Source of the DNA: Glycine soja | Lineage: Eukaryota; Streptophyta; Magnoliopsida; Fabales; Fabaceae | DNA: 64,000 nt | Direction of reading: 5' to 3' | Assembly: GCF_004193775.1 (NCBI RefSeq) | Contig: NC_041008.1 | Coordinates: 16,325,731 to 16,389,730 of the forward strand | In this document: one piece after another, positions 33,841 through 47,300 of the stretch | Position numbering within the stretch: the stretch's first letter is position 1 | Layout of the letters: each line of letters starts with the position of its first letter | The notes under the pieces: generated by a model | Told to the model about the DNA's origin: nothing | Database searches by the model: none | What the model saw: the letters and a program-made list of their open reading frames with translations, nothing else | Position numbers and translations under genes: made by a program

Positions 33841-35689
33841 TTCAGTCACAACTTCCTATTTCTCTTCATTAAAGATTCCCAAAACCCCTCTCTTTAGATT
33901 ACCCCCAAAATTTCTCTCGGTTTCTTGTTCCAGGCTTTGATTTTTCTTTTCTTCTCTCGCTTCCCAAATCCCCTCTCTTCAAAGGTACTTCCTCTCTTTG
34001 TTCAAAGGTTCGTTGCTCTTTTCTTATTTTTGTTTTAATTAATCGAATCATCATCTTTGTTTTTTTCTTTCTTTTTTTTATGTATATATTCGGACAAAAT
34101 CAATACACACTTGATACAAGCATGTGTTTTGCTTGCTATTACAGAGGGCAGTTATCTTCGGAGAGATTCGAAGGATTCGAAGGATTCAAAGAGAAAATAA
34201 GGCCAGGTATTGCACAATTATCTTCGAAAGTACTATTTTTATTTTATTTTAATATATCTTATCTTCTGGCATGTGTATTGTCTGGGCATTATTTTTATTT
34301 TACTCTGGTATTTCTTTCCTTTGTTTTGCAATGTGTATGCGTGAGAAATCATGGATGTTTGTGTAGTGCGGTGCGGTGCAGAGAAAAAATACTTCATTTA
34401 GATTTTGGCCTCGTGATAGAAATTATATCCTTCATTTTTCGGTGCAGAACATTCTTGTTATAATTGGGGCCCCTTAATTTTTTATTTATTATTAATTGAT
34501 ATGCTAGTTTACAAGCCTTGATATTCTTTTCTCTCTCTAGCTCTATACTATATACGATAAATTCCATGCGCCATTTTCAGAATAGAAGAATCAATTCCAC
34601 CAATTGATGTTAATTGTTAATCACCCTAAATTGTGCACTCCAGTTAGGGGATAATGCATTGACATTCAACCAATGGGATAAGACATCATTTTGATATGAT
34701 TGTTTCCTTATTTACATTATTGATTTAGTTTCCTACTTACTATTTGTATGTAATTGATTTATCTTGATTATTATCCCTACAATTAAGGGATTAGGTTATT
34801 ACTGTAATTAAACATTGATCACTATTAATAAACAGCCAAGGGGACATTCTCTTTAGGAGTTTTTTGGTACGTATAGGAGTTTTTTTTTTATCATGCTTAG
34901 TATAGGAGTTGCACACGTCACTAACAACCTATTGAATGTGTATAATACAAACTCTTAGTTATGCGTGTGATATACAATGAAGTCAGCTATTGATATTTTT
35001 GGTTAAACATAAGTTATTTTAAAGAATAATTTGTAAGGGAGTTAAAGAGATCCAATTGATGCACAGCCACACTTCTTGTGTTTCGACATTTCAGGAGGAA
35101 TTGATCTTTGTATTTTATGGAATGAGACGCAAATTTAATGTTGTTGAACAAACATATTTTATATGCAAGAACAAAGGGTCATTATGATTTAGTATGTGTG
35201 ATACACCCTTGTATATAGTATATGTGACTAAGTGTTTTTTCTTTTCTTATTTCAGCCAAATGATGCTTCAAGTGTTCCTAATACACCTTTGGATGCAAGA
35301 GGATCTTCTGGTGCTAGCAACCCTTAGTTTTCTTATAATGTATTTTGGATTTAAATTAAAAGTTTAGTACAATACTAATATTACTTTGTTATGGATTTTA
35401 TGTCATACTTTGATTTACAATAGAAATTTAAATTATAAATCTTTGAACTATATGCTATTATTTTGGTTATTGAAATATAATTTCTATGTCCTCATTATGA
35501 GTTTTTTTATTACATTTTTTTTATTGATATCATAAGAAAATGAAAAATTATAATACATGTAGATTATGAAACTAAAATGAGTATACAAAATCATTATATA
35601 CAAGAAAATAAGGAGAATTAGAAAATCAATTGTAAAACATCTATTGCTAGCATGATTTAAAAAAAATCCCTCCATAGTATAGTTTTAAA

Positions 35690-35855
35690 ACCTCTTTTAA
35701 TAAACCTCCGCATTTAGCATAGGTTTAAAACCTCCTACAAAAAACCTCCATATTTAGTGTAGGTATAAAAACCTCTTCCAATAAACCTCCACAATTAGCG
35801 TAGGTTTAAAACCTCCTTTAAAAAACCTCTACAGTTAGCGTAGGTTTAAAACCTC
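35690..35855. repeat. Right subterminal repeats of the second CACTA element
   Basis: Four units of about 44 bases with TTAGCGTAGGTTTAAAACCTC, in reverse sense to the repeats near 33214-33350. Confidence 0.8.
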
Positions 35856-37403
35856 TACAAATCCGCGTTAATCCAAATCTGTTCTCTTATATGATGTCAG
35901 TCTACATTATTAATTAGTTGTAGCACCTAACCTGATGTTGCTTTAAGCCTCAAGACCATGGAACCATCATATGTTAGAAGCATTTATGGTAGAACCAACA
36001 ATATCTTGTCTCATCCCTTCCTAATCACAAGCAAAATCTTTTTGAAATCACCGTCCAAAATAATTACCTTTCCTCTCAACAATTTTGTTGCGTTGTCTTT
36101 ATTTTGGGATGCCATAAAATTCCGAAATATTCGATTTAATGCTTCACAGCAAAACCTATTCATCATTGGTGTCCGTTAGTTCATTTGATCGCAATCCTGC
36201 ATATAAATTCTTCCATAAAAATGATTTATCATTACTGTGATATCCAAACAGGAAAAAGAAGCCACCTAATTCAATCAAGAAGGAGTCAATGATTTCTTGG
36301 TATACAACTTTTTCCTAAATTTTTCTTGGAATACACCTAATCCAAAAGTCCATAATTTTATTGTTAAGTTTCCTTTTAAATTTGACGATCCCATTATTGA
36401 TTTGTTTTTGTTACATTAATCCCATTAGTTACTTACATGCTGCTCATAAATACGTTTTAAGTAACATCATTAACTTAATTTTGGGGTTGTATTACCCTCA
36501 CTGGGCATAAAAGGCAGCTATCTCTATTCTTGACTAATAAATTGTGTGTTAATATTTTGGAGTATAGTTGTTAGTATTGTTAAGTGTATCGTTCTAATAT
36601 TTGTATAAAGATTAGAGTAATTTTTTGCATTTTATATTTAATAAGATGTTTATTATAAAGAAAAGCAATGGATCGAGATGCCACTGAGCTTTGATTTATT
36701 CATTTCATATACTACGTACTCATTCTGTTTAACATGAGATAGTTCCTTATTGTATTTTACATTTTTTAAGACGGGTATTAGGATCAGTTTTGCTTCATTA
36801 GAGTTTACTTTTAGTTTATTTCTTTTGGATAATTTCTGAAACTATGAATTTAACGAGCAAGATAAAGATTATGACATTCTCACGTTATATACGTGCAAGT
36901 AGTGCTAGTAATAATCACCGTAAGCTTCTGATTTTGTTTTTATAAATAGTTTACCTTGATTTTATTTATTTATTTGATAAATAAATAAATAAGGAATACT
37001 TTAATCCATGTAAATGATAAATAATAACGACCAAATAAACGAAAAGTACAACAGAGAATATATTATGATATTCTTAAAACAGACGGCTATAATTTCTCAC
37101 AATTGAACCAGAACGAAGTCCTAAGTTTAATCAAAGACAGCTATAATTTCCCACAATTGAACCAGAACGAAGCCCTAAGAAATTTTGTTAAGAAATAATG
37201 TAAGGCGCAATTTATTATTTGTATTATTTCCTTAATAAAATTCTAAAAATAAAAAATCATACCATATTTCAATTATTACAAGAATATTTAAATAATAGAA
37301 AAAAGGCAAACGCTATTAAAAACATTAAACTGAAAGAAAAAAAATACAAACCAAACAAAATATAAATTGACATCAAACTTAAAACACAAAACAGAATGGA
37401 ACC

Positions 37404-37697
37404 TCAGAAACCGCCACCATCACTAAAATGAGCGCCTCCATCACTAAAATGAGCGCCTCCATCATGACCAACGGTATGATGATGAAGATGATGGCCTGTG
37501 GTATCATGACTACCATGATGATGAGCTGTGGTATCATGAGTTCCATGATTATGATCTGTAGTGGTACCATGAGTTTCATCACAAGTTTTGGTTGGAGCAG
37601 CAGCAGCAGCAGCAGCAGCACCTGCTGTCATAATATCATTGGGCTTGTATTTGTTATCATCTCCTTCCTTTCTAGCTCGGAAGCAAAAACACCCCAT
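37404..37697 (-). CDS. MGCFC-b: lipid-anchor motif with Ala run and His-rich tail, 97 aa
   Basis: Paralogue of MGCFC-a within the duplicated block; start at 37697 ('MGCFCFRARKEGDDNKYK'). Cys3 and Cys5 and Gly2 are kept, but residue 6 is Phe, a poorer fit to the myristoylation pattern than Ser6 in copy a. Differences from copy a: an Ala run from a GCA/TGC triplet repeat (37597-37621), fewer His units ('THDTTAHHHGSHDTTGHH'), and a 21-bp tandem duplication giving 'GGAHFSD' twice before a 'GGGF' end. A good TATA box (TATATAAA on the minus strand, 37755-37748) lies 51-58 bases before the ATG. Function unknown; metal binding and membrane attachment are inferred from composition. Confidence 0.7.
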   Translation of the reverse strand: MGCFCFRARKEGDDNKYKPNDIMTAGAAAAAAAAPTKTCDETHGTTTDHNHGTHDTTAHHHGSHDTTGHHLHHHTVGHDGGAHFSDGGAHFSDGGGF

Positions 37698-37747
37698 GTT
37701 TGCTTTCTTTTCGATGTTAGTGCCTTTGTGTCTCACATTCCTTATCC

Positions 37748-37755
37748 TTTATATA
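37748..37755 (-). promoter_or_regulatory. TATA box of MGCFC-b
   Basis: TATATAAA on the minus strand, followed by a leader shared with copies a and c ('TCGAAAAGAAA' just before the ATG). Confidence 0.6.
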
Positions 37756-38340
37756 GGCAAAAGTCAGGGCCCCCAACTTTCCACGAAACTGCTGAAAATT
37801 TATATGCAATAACGGTGTGAATAAGCTTTTGTCAATAAACTCCGGCTATTTAAATGCTCAATTAAATTCATTTTTTTATAGAGCATGTAGACACGGCTAG
37901 AAATAATTTTTTTTAGACTAGATATCATTATTATAAATGATAAATTTTTTCATTCAAATATTTAATATAATTATATATTTCAATTTTAATTCGACACTTC
38001 TAATTAAGATTACAATTATATATTTTAATTTTAATTCTAAAGATTGGATAATTTTAGCTATGTCAACTTATCCTTGATTTATTAATATATAAGTCCAATA
38101 CATAAACTAGTCAAATTCTAGATTATTTTTTGCTTCATTGGAAAGAGAACTTATAGTTTGACATTAAAACCTATAAATGGTTATACAATAATAAAAAAAT
38201 GATACTATATAATAAAAGAGATATACTTAATTATTAGTTTGTAATTTTATCATTTTTTTATCCTATGAATTAAACATGATGCCAAGATTTATAATATTCA
38301 TATATCATATTCAATCAACTAAGTTGAGTTAGTAATTATA

Positions 38341-38933
38341 AGATTTAATTATTCATTTGATCCTTATAATTTCATAATTTGTATTTTTTAGTTTTTATAG
38401 TTTGAAAGTGATTTTTTTAATTCTTGTTGTAGGGATTTAATCAACCTAATTTGATTTTAACAAAAAATCATAAATACTAACCACATGTTTTCTATTCATG
38501 TAGAGAGAAATTACTGCATAAACATGAATAAAATCTCATTGTTCTCTCATATTCAAAATTATGATGAAAACTAGTTGCGGAAAGAATTAGCCATAATGAA
38601 ATGATGAAAGGTTGATGAAGATCAAGATTGGCTTTATGATCTTCCAAGATGTAGAGAGCTTTGTTTTCTTCTTTAAATTTTCTCTTCTGATGGGAATAAG
38701 GAGAAAAAGAAAGAAAAATTGTAAGTTCTGTCACTTCTCTTTCTATAAATGAGACTATAACCTCTTGTATTGGTAACTTTCATTAGTTATCCCAAGTTTA
38801 ATAATTATAATTTGGCCCCTCGTCAAATTACAATATCACTAATAATATATACACAATTAGCCATAATATTATATCGATTATACCACTTTAATATTTTGGC
38901 TAATAAAATAATATTCCTAACTCATTCAATTAT

Positions 38934-38997
<64 letters not shown>

Positions 38998-39291
38998 CCA
39001 AAATTGCTAATATTTATAATTTATATTTTAATTATTTTAGTCTCTATAGTTTAAAAGTGATCCTTCTAGTTCTTACAATTTACATTTTAATTTTCTTTTA
39101 GTTCTTATAATTTGGAAGTGATCTTTTTAGTTTTATAATTCATATTTTAATTATCTTTTAATCATTACCATTAAAATATGAGTAATATTATCAATTACAA
39201 TTAATTACAAAAATATTAACAAGTTATTTGTAACTTATCATAAGATAATTTGTATTAAAAAAATAATTGATAATTTATAATTAATTCATAG

Positions 39292-39354
<63 letters not shown>

Positions 39355-39512
39355 CAAGAAATAAAAGGTAATTAAAATACAAATTATAGAAACTAAAAGA
39401 GAATTAAAATGTAAATTTTAGAAATTTAAAAAATTACTTTAAAAGTATAGAAATTAAAAGATACAAATCATAAAACCACATGCACGAAATGAATAATGAA
39501 ACTTAATTATAA
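38341..39512. repeat. AT-cored foldback element, copy 2
   Basis: Left arm (about 38341-38470 and 39001-39170, with 'TTAGTTTTTATAGTTTGAAAG' type text) is the reverse complement of the right arm (about 39355-39512). Pure (AT)n runs at 38937-38994 and 39295-39349 lie between. Same element as 49082-49725. Confidence 0.6.
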
Positions 39513-40490
39513 TTTGATGGTTAAAAACTATCTATCATTGCAAAACTTGTATGTTTAAATATTTTAATTTATTTTCCAACTTACTTTTATATCAACTTCT
39601 AATCCGAAAATTAATAATAAGACAAAAGTATAGTTTTACTTAAAGCGAACAAACTTAACTATTTCATTTCATTGAGAAGAATAGCAGACAAAACTACGAG
39701 TTTATTGTAACATCTCGTGATGAAGCCAATATCACGTAGGAATACGGAGAATATTCTTCTTTATCCTATATGTACACACAGCTGAAAATTAAAGACTAGT
39801 CTTTTCAATTTTTGTGTAAAAAAAAAATAAATTCAATTTGGAAAGAATAGCGAGTAAGAGGCACCTTTGTTATGCGATTACCATATGTCTAGGATGGATT
39901 TGGAACAAATCAAACCAAACAAGAACAAGTCTATTTGGAAATGAATTATTAGCTAAAGTAGAATTTCAACCAAAGGTCGTGATCCATTGTCTTACATATC
40001 AGAATTTTTTTTTGTATGGTTTAAATGAAGATAAAATCGTGCAATAAATATAAAAAAAAGTCGTCTTATATAGGTTATCTCAAATATAATTAATTTTTAT
40101 TTTTAGAAAATATTTTTTTTCTTAATAACTAGCGTTAGTTTTTGTGGTTGTTTATATTCAAGAGTCTAAGACTAGAAGGAATATTTAACTTCTTATTGCA
40201 TTCACGAAAGTGATAGAAAGAAAAAGAGAAATAATAGAGTAGAATAGAAATAATTCAAACCAAGTGATTTAATTATGTTAATTAATATAGGTAACCTAAG
40301 CTAATTACAAAACTTTTATAATAAAAGGCCTTCGTGTTCCTATTTGCACAAAGTTTTATGAGAGAGAGGGTTATGATCTCAATTCTCTCCCTTCTATTTT
40401 GCTCTTATCAATGGTTGTTTTTTCATTGATATCACATAAAAAAAAAAAAGCATGTGATTGGCATAATATTTGCTCAAGCCGTGAGAGAGA

Positions 40491-41030
40491 TGTTGAAATT
40501 TTTTATTCCAATATTTAATGTGAATTAATATTATAAGATAATTATATTAGTTATTTATTATTGATGAATTTTATTTTATGTGATCAAATTAAGTAAACTC
40601 GTTAGACAACTAAATCAAATGATATATACTTAAATGAGCATATGTAAATATTGACACATTAGAGGATAATGAAAATCCTATTAGATTAATACGCTATAAG
40701 AAATATATGGTTCTCAATATATTGAATCATCACATATAGTTTCTCTTCTCATCATTTGAAGAGTTACAAAATCCTATTAAGGAATAAAAATTTTTTGGTT
40801 GAGTAAGAACCATGAAGCAACCAGTTACACAGTTAACCAATTATTTGTTCTGTAACAAATCCTACGAAAAATACATAAATCATAAATCACCTATGGATTC
40901 AGATTTCACTGCGTGTTTGATCAATCATTATGAATCCAAATATTCTTAAAACTCTTCTTGATGATCTAACGTATTGTGTTTCTAGTGATCGATTATTGGT
41001 ATTTTATAAGAATGCCCTAAAAAGTCAACA
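40491..41030 (+). repeat. 5' LTR of Copia A
   Basis: 540 bases, TG...CA. Its first 230 bases match 43743-43975 (partial 3' LTR), with visible divergence, so the insertion is not recent. Confidence 0.75.
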
Positions 41031-43975
41031 AGTGATATTAGAACCGTCATTACTGTTAGAATATTAAGATTTAAAGTTATTTGATTCTAATTATACATGG
41101 ATTGCTTTGGTTATATGAATCCAAATTTTTTGAAACAACACATTAATTGTTGGTAAATTGGGTATTTGATTTAAATTCAGGTGTATCTCATTTTTTTGGC
41201 ATCTTTATTTGAATTTGTGAACAACTTCTCTTCATGACTATTGTTCATAATATATATAAGGAAGTTTTTTTCGCATGTAGTTTTGTTTTTTTATTATTTT
41301 TTTCTTAAAAAATGGATGAGGAAAGTTATATAAGGGAGTATATAATAAAAATGTCTAACTTGACATCAAAACTAAAAACACTTCAGCTATATGAAAACAT
41401 GTTCGTACATTTAGTTTTTATCTCACTTTCTACACACTTGGGCAATTCAAAGTGACATATAACACTCACAGGGTCAAATGATGCATTAATGAGTTTATAT
41501 CTCATTGTGTGCAAAAGGAAAAAAGACTACATGGAGACAGATATGAAAGTGTTCATTTAAGTTTGACCTCTCAGAATAAAAAAAAATTAAGGAAGATGTA
41601 ATATTTTATTGGGGTATTTTAAGTATAAATCAATGATAACATTCAATATAATTTAAGGATGGATATGATATTTATTTATCATAATTAATGTTTTATATTT
41701 TTTATTATCATGATTGAAGCTAATTTAACAATAACATATCATTTTTATTTATTTGCATATCTAATGATTTTTATAATTAAATTGATTGACACAATATATT
41801 GTCAAAGTAATCTCTATCGTAAAAATTGATTTGATTAAAATTACATAGATTTTTGTATAAAATTATTTATGCGAATTATGTTTAGACCAAAGGAAGACAC
41901 AATTTGGTCAAATAATATATTATAGTTGTGATAATAAATGTGTGACAATTATGATGTGTTTTCATATGAATAATATTCGGTCCAAAGAAAGACTATCATT
42001 TGACAAAATTTATTGTCAATATTTGATCATTGCGTTGAAAGTATCAATTTTAAATTAATTTCTCTAAGAATTAATGTTGTGTTAGATATCTTGTGATGGA
42101 TTTATTCCTCAAAATATTTGCATGTTTTGTTATATATATTTTTGTATAACTAAATTATATGTGAAAGTTGTGTGATTATAACTTATAAGACCTCTTATTT
42201 ATTATATTAAATTATCTTGTATTTTTTGGATTAAATTGATTGAAACAACATGTTGCCAAAGTAACCGTTGTTGCATAAGTTGATTTGATTTAATTTACAT
42301 GGATGCTACATGGAATTATACATGCGAATTGTGTTCGGTCCAAAATAAGACACAATTTGGCAGAATAATTACATGTTTGCGATGGTAAACATGTGGTTAT
42401 CATAAATAATATGATTTTTCATGTAAATAATGAAATGTTAAAAAAATCATTATTTGACATGAGTAATTATCATATAATTTTTTCATGTGAGCAATGGACT
42501 ATCCAAAGACAATATTTATTTTACAGAACTTATCACCAATGTTTGATCAATGCATTTAGAGCACCACTTGCAATTAATCTTTTTCAATTCAAATATTGAT
42601 GATTAATGGTGTGCTAGGTATCTTATTTGTGTCTTGAAATTTACCATAAATATTATTTTTGCGATGTATGTTTATTTTCTCTTCTGTAGTAGTCATTGTT
42701 GTTACTACTATGATTTAAATTACTCATATTATTTAAATCCCAAATTTGCATGTATAAAATATTTTTTTGTATGAGTCCTAAGATGATATATGAGTAATCT
42801 TTGTATGCAACACTAGAAAGTAGTAAAGCACATTATGCATTAATTGAAGATAAGAAAAAACTATATGTTTTCATCTTGAAAGTCTAGAAGTTTAGAGATC
42901 ATTGGATATTCTAACTTTGATTTTTTCAGAATGTCTTAATAGCAATCACTCCACATAAGGATTCACATTTAACCATGTTGGTGGAGTTAATATTTTTCTA
43001 TGAGTCATCATACTAGAATTTATAATTGCTAAATTATTGTAACTGACTTGTCTGTTGTTGCCAAAATTCAGTAGTCATTGGATGTTTATTGGGATAATAT
43101 CTTAGCAATATTATTAATAATTCAACCAAGTAAAAGTTTGTTGACATAAAGTATTTGGTTGTTAAATAAAGACTTCAGAAAATACAAATTTATATAGAAC
43201 ATATACAAACTCTTTTCATGCTAGCTGATCCACTTACTAAAGGTATCACACTTAAAGTTTTCATGAGTGCACTGCTCATATAGGTGTAATTCATGATAGT
43301 ACCTTAGTTTAGTGAGAGTCTTACTTATGTTCTATATCTTACGGTTTATAAACATTTTGTTATTTGAATTTTCTGTTGAAATAAAGTTGAAGTTTATCAT
43401 TTCATTATAAGCTTTTTTATTTGCAATATTTATGTTGTGTTTGAATTGATCTCTATAAAAAAATAAAGTTTGAACCAATTAGAAATAGGCATGATTGAGA
43501 TCACATTGCATGTAATTTACACGTTACTTATTCATATTAACCTATGTCATTGAATGTATTGATGTGGTGATCATTGAGATCTAGTTACATTTGATGTAGT
43601 GATGAAAGATGCAGTTGTTCAATTATTGATATATGAGATGAACCAGGTTGTTAAGGTGGAAGTCTAAAGATACATAGCATACAAATGCACGCTTAAGGAT
43701 TTTTATATAAATTGTTATAATACGTAACCCTAGTTGAAGATTGTTGAAATTTTCTTCCAATAATTGATGTGGGATAATATTATAAGACAATTATATTAAC
43801 TATTTATCATTTGTTGGTTTTATTTTATGTAATCAAATTAAATGAGATCGTTAGACAACCAAATCAAAAGATATAGACTTAAATAAGCATATATCGACGT
43901 TGGTCCATTAAAGAATAATGAAAACCATATTTAGGCTAATATGCTATAAGAAGACTATGGCCTCCAATATACTTT
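40491..43975 (+). mobile_element. Copia retrotransposon A, degraded
   Basis: The 5' LTR spans 40491-41030 (TGTTGAAATT ... AAAGTCAACA), followed by a primer-binding-like AGTGATATTAGAACCG (complement of initiator-Met tRNA, with mismatches). A gag fragment at 41310-41580 reads 'SYIREYIIKMSNLTSKLKTL' in decayed form. Around 42900 is a piece of reverse transcriptase ('LEIIGYSNFDF') and around 43200-43320 the RNase H end. A partial 3' LTR starts TGTTGAAATTTT at 43743. A leader-like stretch is present twice (41760-42080 and 42220-42630). Most of pol is deleted. Confidence 0.75.
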
Positions 43976-44331
43976 TAGACTTTCCTTAATCAATCTGGTC
44001 CATCTTATATAGTAACACAAAACCATTGCAGTTTTCCTCATAATCCAACATGATTGAGCCACAATGATCACCAATGTCACATATACTTGATGACATAGAT
44101 CAAATATGGATAAGCGACATGAAAATAAAATGTAATGTGATCTCATTCATGTTCATTTCCAATTGCTTCAAATTTTATTCTTTATAGAGATCAATCCAAA
44201 CACAATATAAATATTGCAAACAAAATAAGCTCAGAGTGAAATGATAACCTTCAACTTTATTTTATAGAAAATCAATCTATACAAATATCTAAAAAACATA
44301 AGGCATATATAGAATATAAATGGGACTCCCA

Positions 44332-47300
44332 CTAAACTAAGGTACTATAAGGAATCACTCTCATATGAGCAGTGTGCTCATAAAAAACTTTAGGTACCAA
44401 ACCTTTCATAAGTGGGTCAACTAGCATATCATTAGTCCTTAAATGTTTTATGGAAATCTGTCTATTCTGAACTCTTTCTTTAACAACCAAAAACTTGATG
44501 TCAATAAACTTTGATTTGGTTGCACTCCTATTATTGTTGGAGTAAAGAACTATTGAGTTATTGTCACAATAAATCTTTAATGGTCTTTCAATGCCGTCAA
44601 CCACACACAAATTAGTAATAAAATTTCTCAGTCATATTCCATGGTTGGATGCCTCAAAACAAGCAATGAACTCCGCGACCATGGTCGAAGAAGCTATAAG
44701 AGTATGTTTAGCAGACTTCCAAGAGATAGCTCCTCCCGCCAACATAAATATGTATCTAGATGTGGAGCATTTTCTATCTTGACATCCAGCAAAATCAGAG
44801 TCTGAATACCCAATGATCTCCAAATTCTCAGACTTTTGATAAGTGAGCATGTATCCTTTTGTTCTCTTTAGGTAACACATCATACGTTTTGCTGCTTTCC
44901 AATGCTGCATTCCAAGATTACTCAAATATCTGCCAAGAACTCCTACTACAAATGCTATATCGGGACGAGTATTTACTCCCATTAAACTTGTGTTATACGC
45001 AATCCACCATATAACACCAAGAATGTGTATTTACTCCCACTAAACTTGTGGTATACATAATAATCAACTGCATTTTCCTCAAAACCATATGAGGTGATGA
45101 CTTGATGGAACTTGTAATACCATTGACGGGAAGCTTGTTTCAAACCATAGATGGATTTATTTAGTTTGCAAACCATAGACTTTGAGTCACCTGATACAAA
45201 GTTTTCTGGTTGCATCATATAAATTGTTTCTTCAATGTCACCATTTAGAAATGCAGTCTTAACATCCATCTGATGTAGCTCTAATCATAATGAGCTACTA
45301 GTATCATTATTATTCTAAAAGAATCCTTTGAAGATACTAGAGAAAAGGTTTCTTTATAATCAATGCCTTCCTTTTGGATAAATCCTTTAGCAACTAGCTG
45401 AGCCTTATATCTCTCGACATTGCCCTTTGAATCCCTTTTGGTTTTAAATATCCATTTGCAACCAATAAGTTTCACACTTTCAGAAAATTCGACAAGATTC
45501 CAAACGTCATTGTCTTGCATAGATTTCATCTCATCCTTCATGACATTGATCCAGTTTTGAGAGTTAGAACTACACATGGCTTGACAGAAGTTAATCGGAT
45601 CATCCTCTATTAAACCAAAACTATCCTCATGTTCTTGGAGAAAGATAATATAATCATTAGGGATTGCACTTCTCCTCTATCTATCAGATCTCCTTAATGA
45701 CACTTCTTAAGGTTGTTGTATAGGTATTTGAGAAAGAACCTCATCGTTGTCTTGTTCTTGAACAATGTCATCAACAATAGTTTGAACAATATTTTCTATT
45801 ACTGGAGTTTTTTCTTGAACAACAATAGGTATGAGGACTTGAGCATTGTCAATAACAGGTTCTTCCTCAAAGACAACTTTCCTTATGTTCTATTTCTTCC
45901 CAAACTCAACTTCCTCAAGAATCTTGCATTTCCCGTTTCAAATATTGATCTTAAAGTGGGATCATAAAACTTATAGCCCCAAGAGCGTTCAGCATAGCCA
46001 ACAAAATAGTAGCTAATTGTTCTTGAAACCAAATTTCTTTCATGTGGCCTATAAGGCCGCGCCTCAGTCGAACAACCCCAAATATGCAAATGCTTAATGC
46101 TTGACTTTTTTCCAGTCCAAAGTTTATAAGGGGTTTTATTAACTGCTTTACTTGACACCTTATTAAGGATATAAGCTGCGGTCCTTAAGGCTTCTCCCCA
46201 AAGTGACTTTGGCAAAGAAGAATGACTAATCATACTACTCACCATATCCTTAAGAGTTCGATTTCGTCGTTTTGCGACACCATTCATGCAAGGTTTGCCT
46301 AGCATAGTGTATTATGGAACAATTCCACACTCTTTGAGAAAAAGTGCAAAAGGTCCTAGACGCTGTTCTCCTGATCCATCATATCTACCATAGTACTCGC
46401 CACCACGGTGAGATTTGGCAGCCTTAATTTTCTTTCCAAGTTGAAGTTCAACTTCAGCCTTGAAACTTTTAAAAACCTCTAAGGATTGGGACTTCTCTTG
46501 TATCAAATAAAGGTAACCGTATTTAGAGTAGTCATCTATGAACGAGATAAAGTATTGTTGCCCATTCCAAGAAGTTGTTGGAAAAGGACCACAAATGTCC
46601 GTATGTACCAGTTCTAAGATGTCTTTAGCTCTTTCGACACCTAATTTCCTTATGTTTGTTCGTTTTCTCTTTATGCATTCAACATAGACTTCAAAGTTTG
46701 ATAAATCTAAAGGTTCAAGAATTTCATCCGACACAAGTCTCTGAATTCTCTGTTTAGAGATATGACCTAAGCGTTTGTGTCATAAAGTGGCTGAATTCTC
46801 TTTTAATTTCCTTTTTGTACCATGTGAATTTGTTTGCAGTATTTCATTATAGGAACAATTAACATCCACCATATATAGATTATCAATTAAGGAACCGAAA
46901 CCAATCAAATTCGAATTCTGGTAGAGACTAAATTTATTATTTCCAAATGAATAAGAAAAACCAAATTTGTCCAAACTAGAAAAGAAATTAAATTCTATCT
47001 AAAAGACGGTGCAATAAAAGTCTCAAACAAATCCAAATAAAATTGAGTCTTTAACTGCAATCTAAAAGTTTCTATAGCCTCCACCGCAACCTTTTTGTCA
47101 TCGCCAACAATTATGAACTTTCATCATCACTTGGCAGTCGGCTCCACAGGCAACCTTGCATGGTTACACTTATATGAGTAGTAGCACCAGAATCTACCCA
47201 CCAAGTATCTTTAGGTACAAAAGCTAAATTAACTTCAGAACAAACAAAAGCAAGAGATTTACCTTTCTTTACACGCCATGTGGCGTACTTGAGACACTTT

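Larger units (their letters stand above)
33180..35857. mobile_element. Non-autonomous CACTA element
   Basis: The left terminus CACTACAAAAAAA at 33180 is followed by subterminal units (TGCGGAGGTTTTAAAAACC, three copies, about 33214-33350). Matching units in reverse sense lie at about 35690-35855. The right terminus itself is missing: the sequence passes straight into the segmental duplication at about 35857. Inside are a 39-bp minisatellite, a leader-like CT-rich stretch (about 33870-34010) and a small exon-like piece near 35254-35325 ending 'DARGSSGASNP' and a stop. No transposase. Confidence 0.75.
35857..40490. repeat. Segmental duplication, copy 2 (longest)
   Basis: Left part matches copy 1 (28653-31210); right part (about 37940-40490) matches copy 3 (48648-50815) and the partial copy at 1330-2160. 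It holds MGCFC-b and an AT-cored foldback. Its right end at 40490 is cut by the Copia LTR that starts TGTTGAAATT at 40491. Confidence 0.9.

Noticed and set aside
33405..33872. 155-aa Lys/Pro-rich repeat ORF
   Set aside because: Produced by a 39-bp minisatellite that is open on both strands; no flanking gene structure.
34080..34463. 127-aa ORF inside the second CACTA element
   Set aside because: Hydrophobic, no homology I recognise, and crosses likely intron-like sequence; at most a captured exon.
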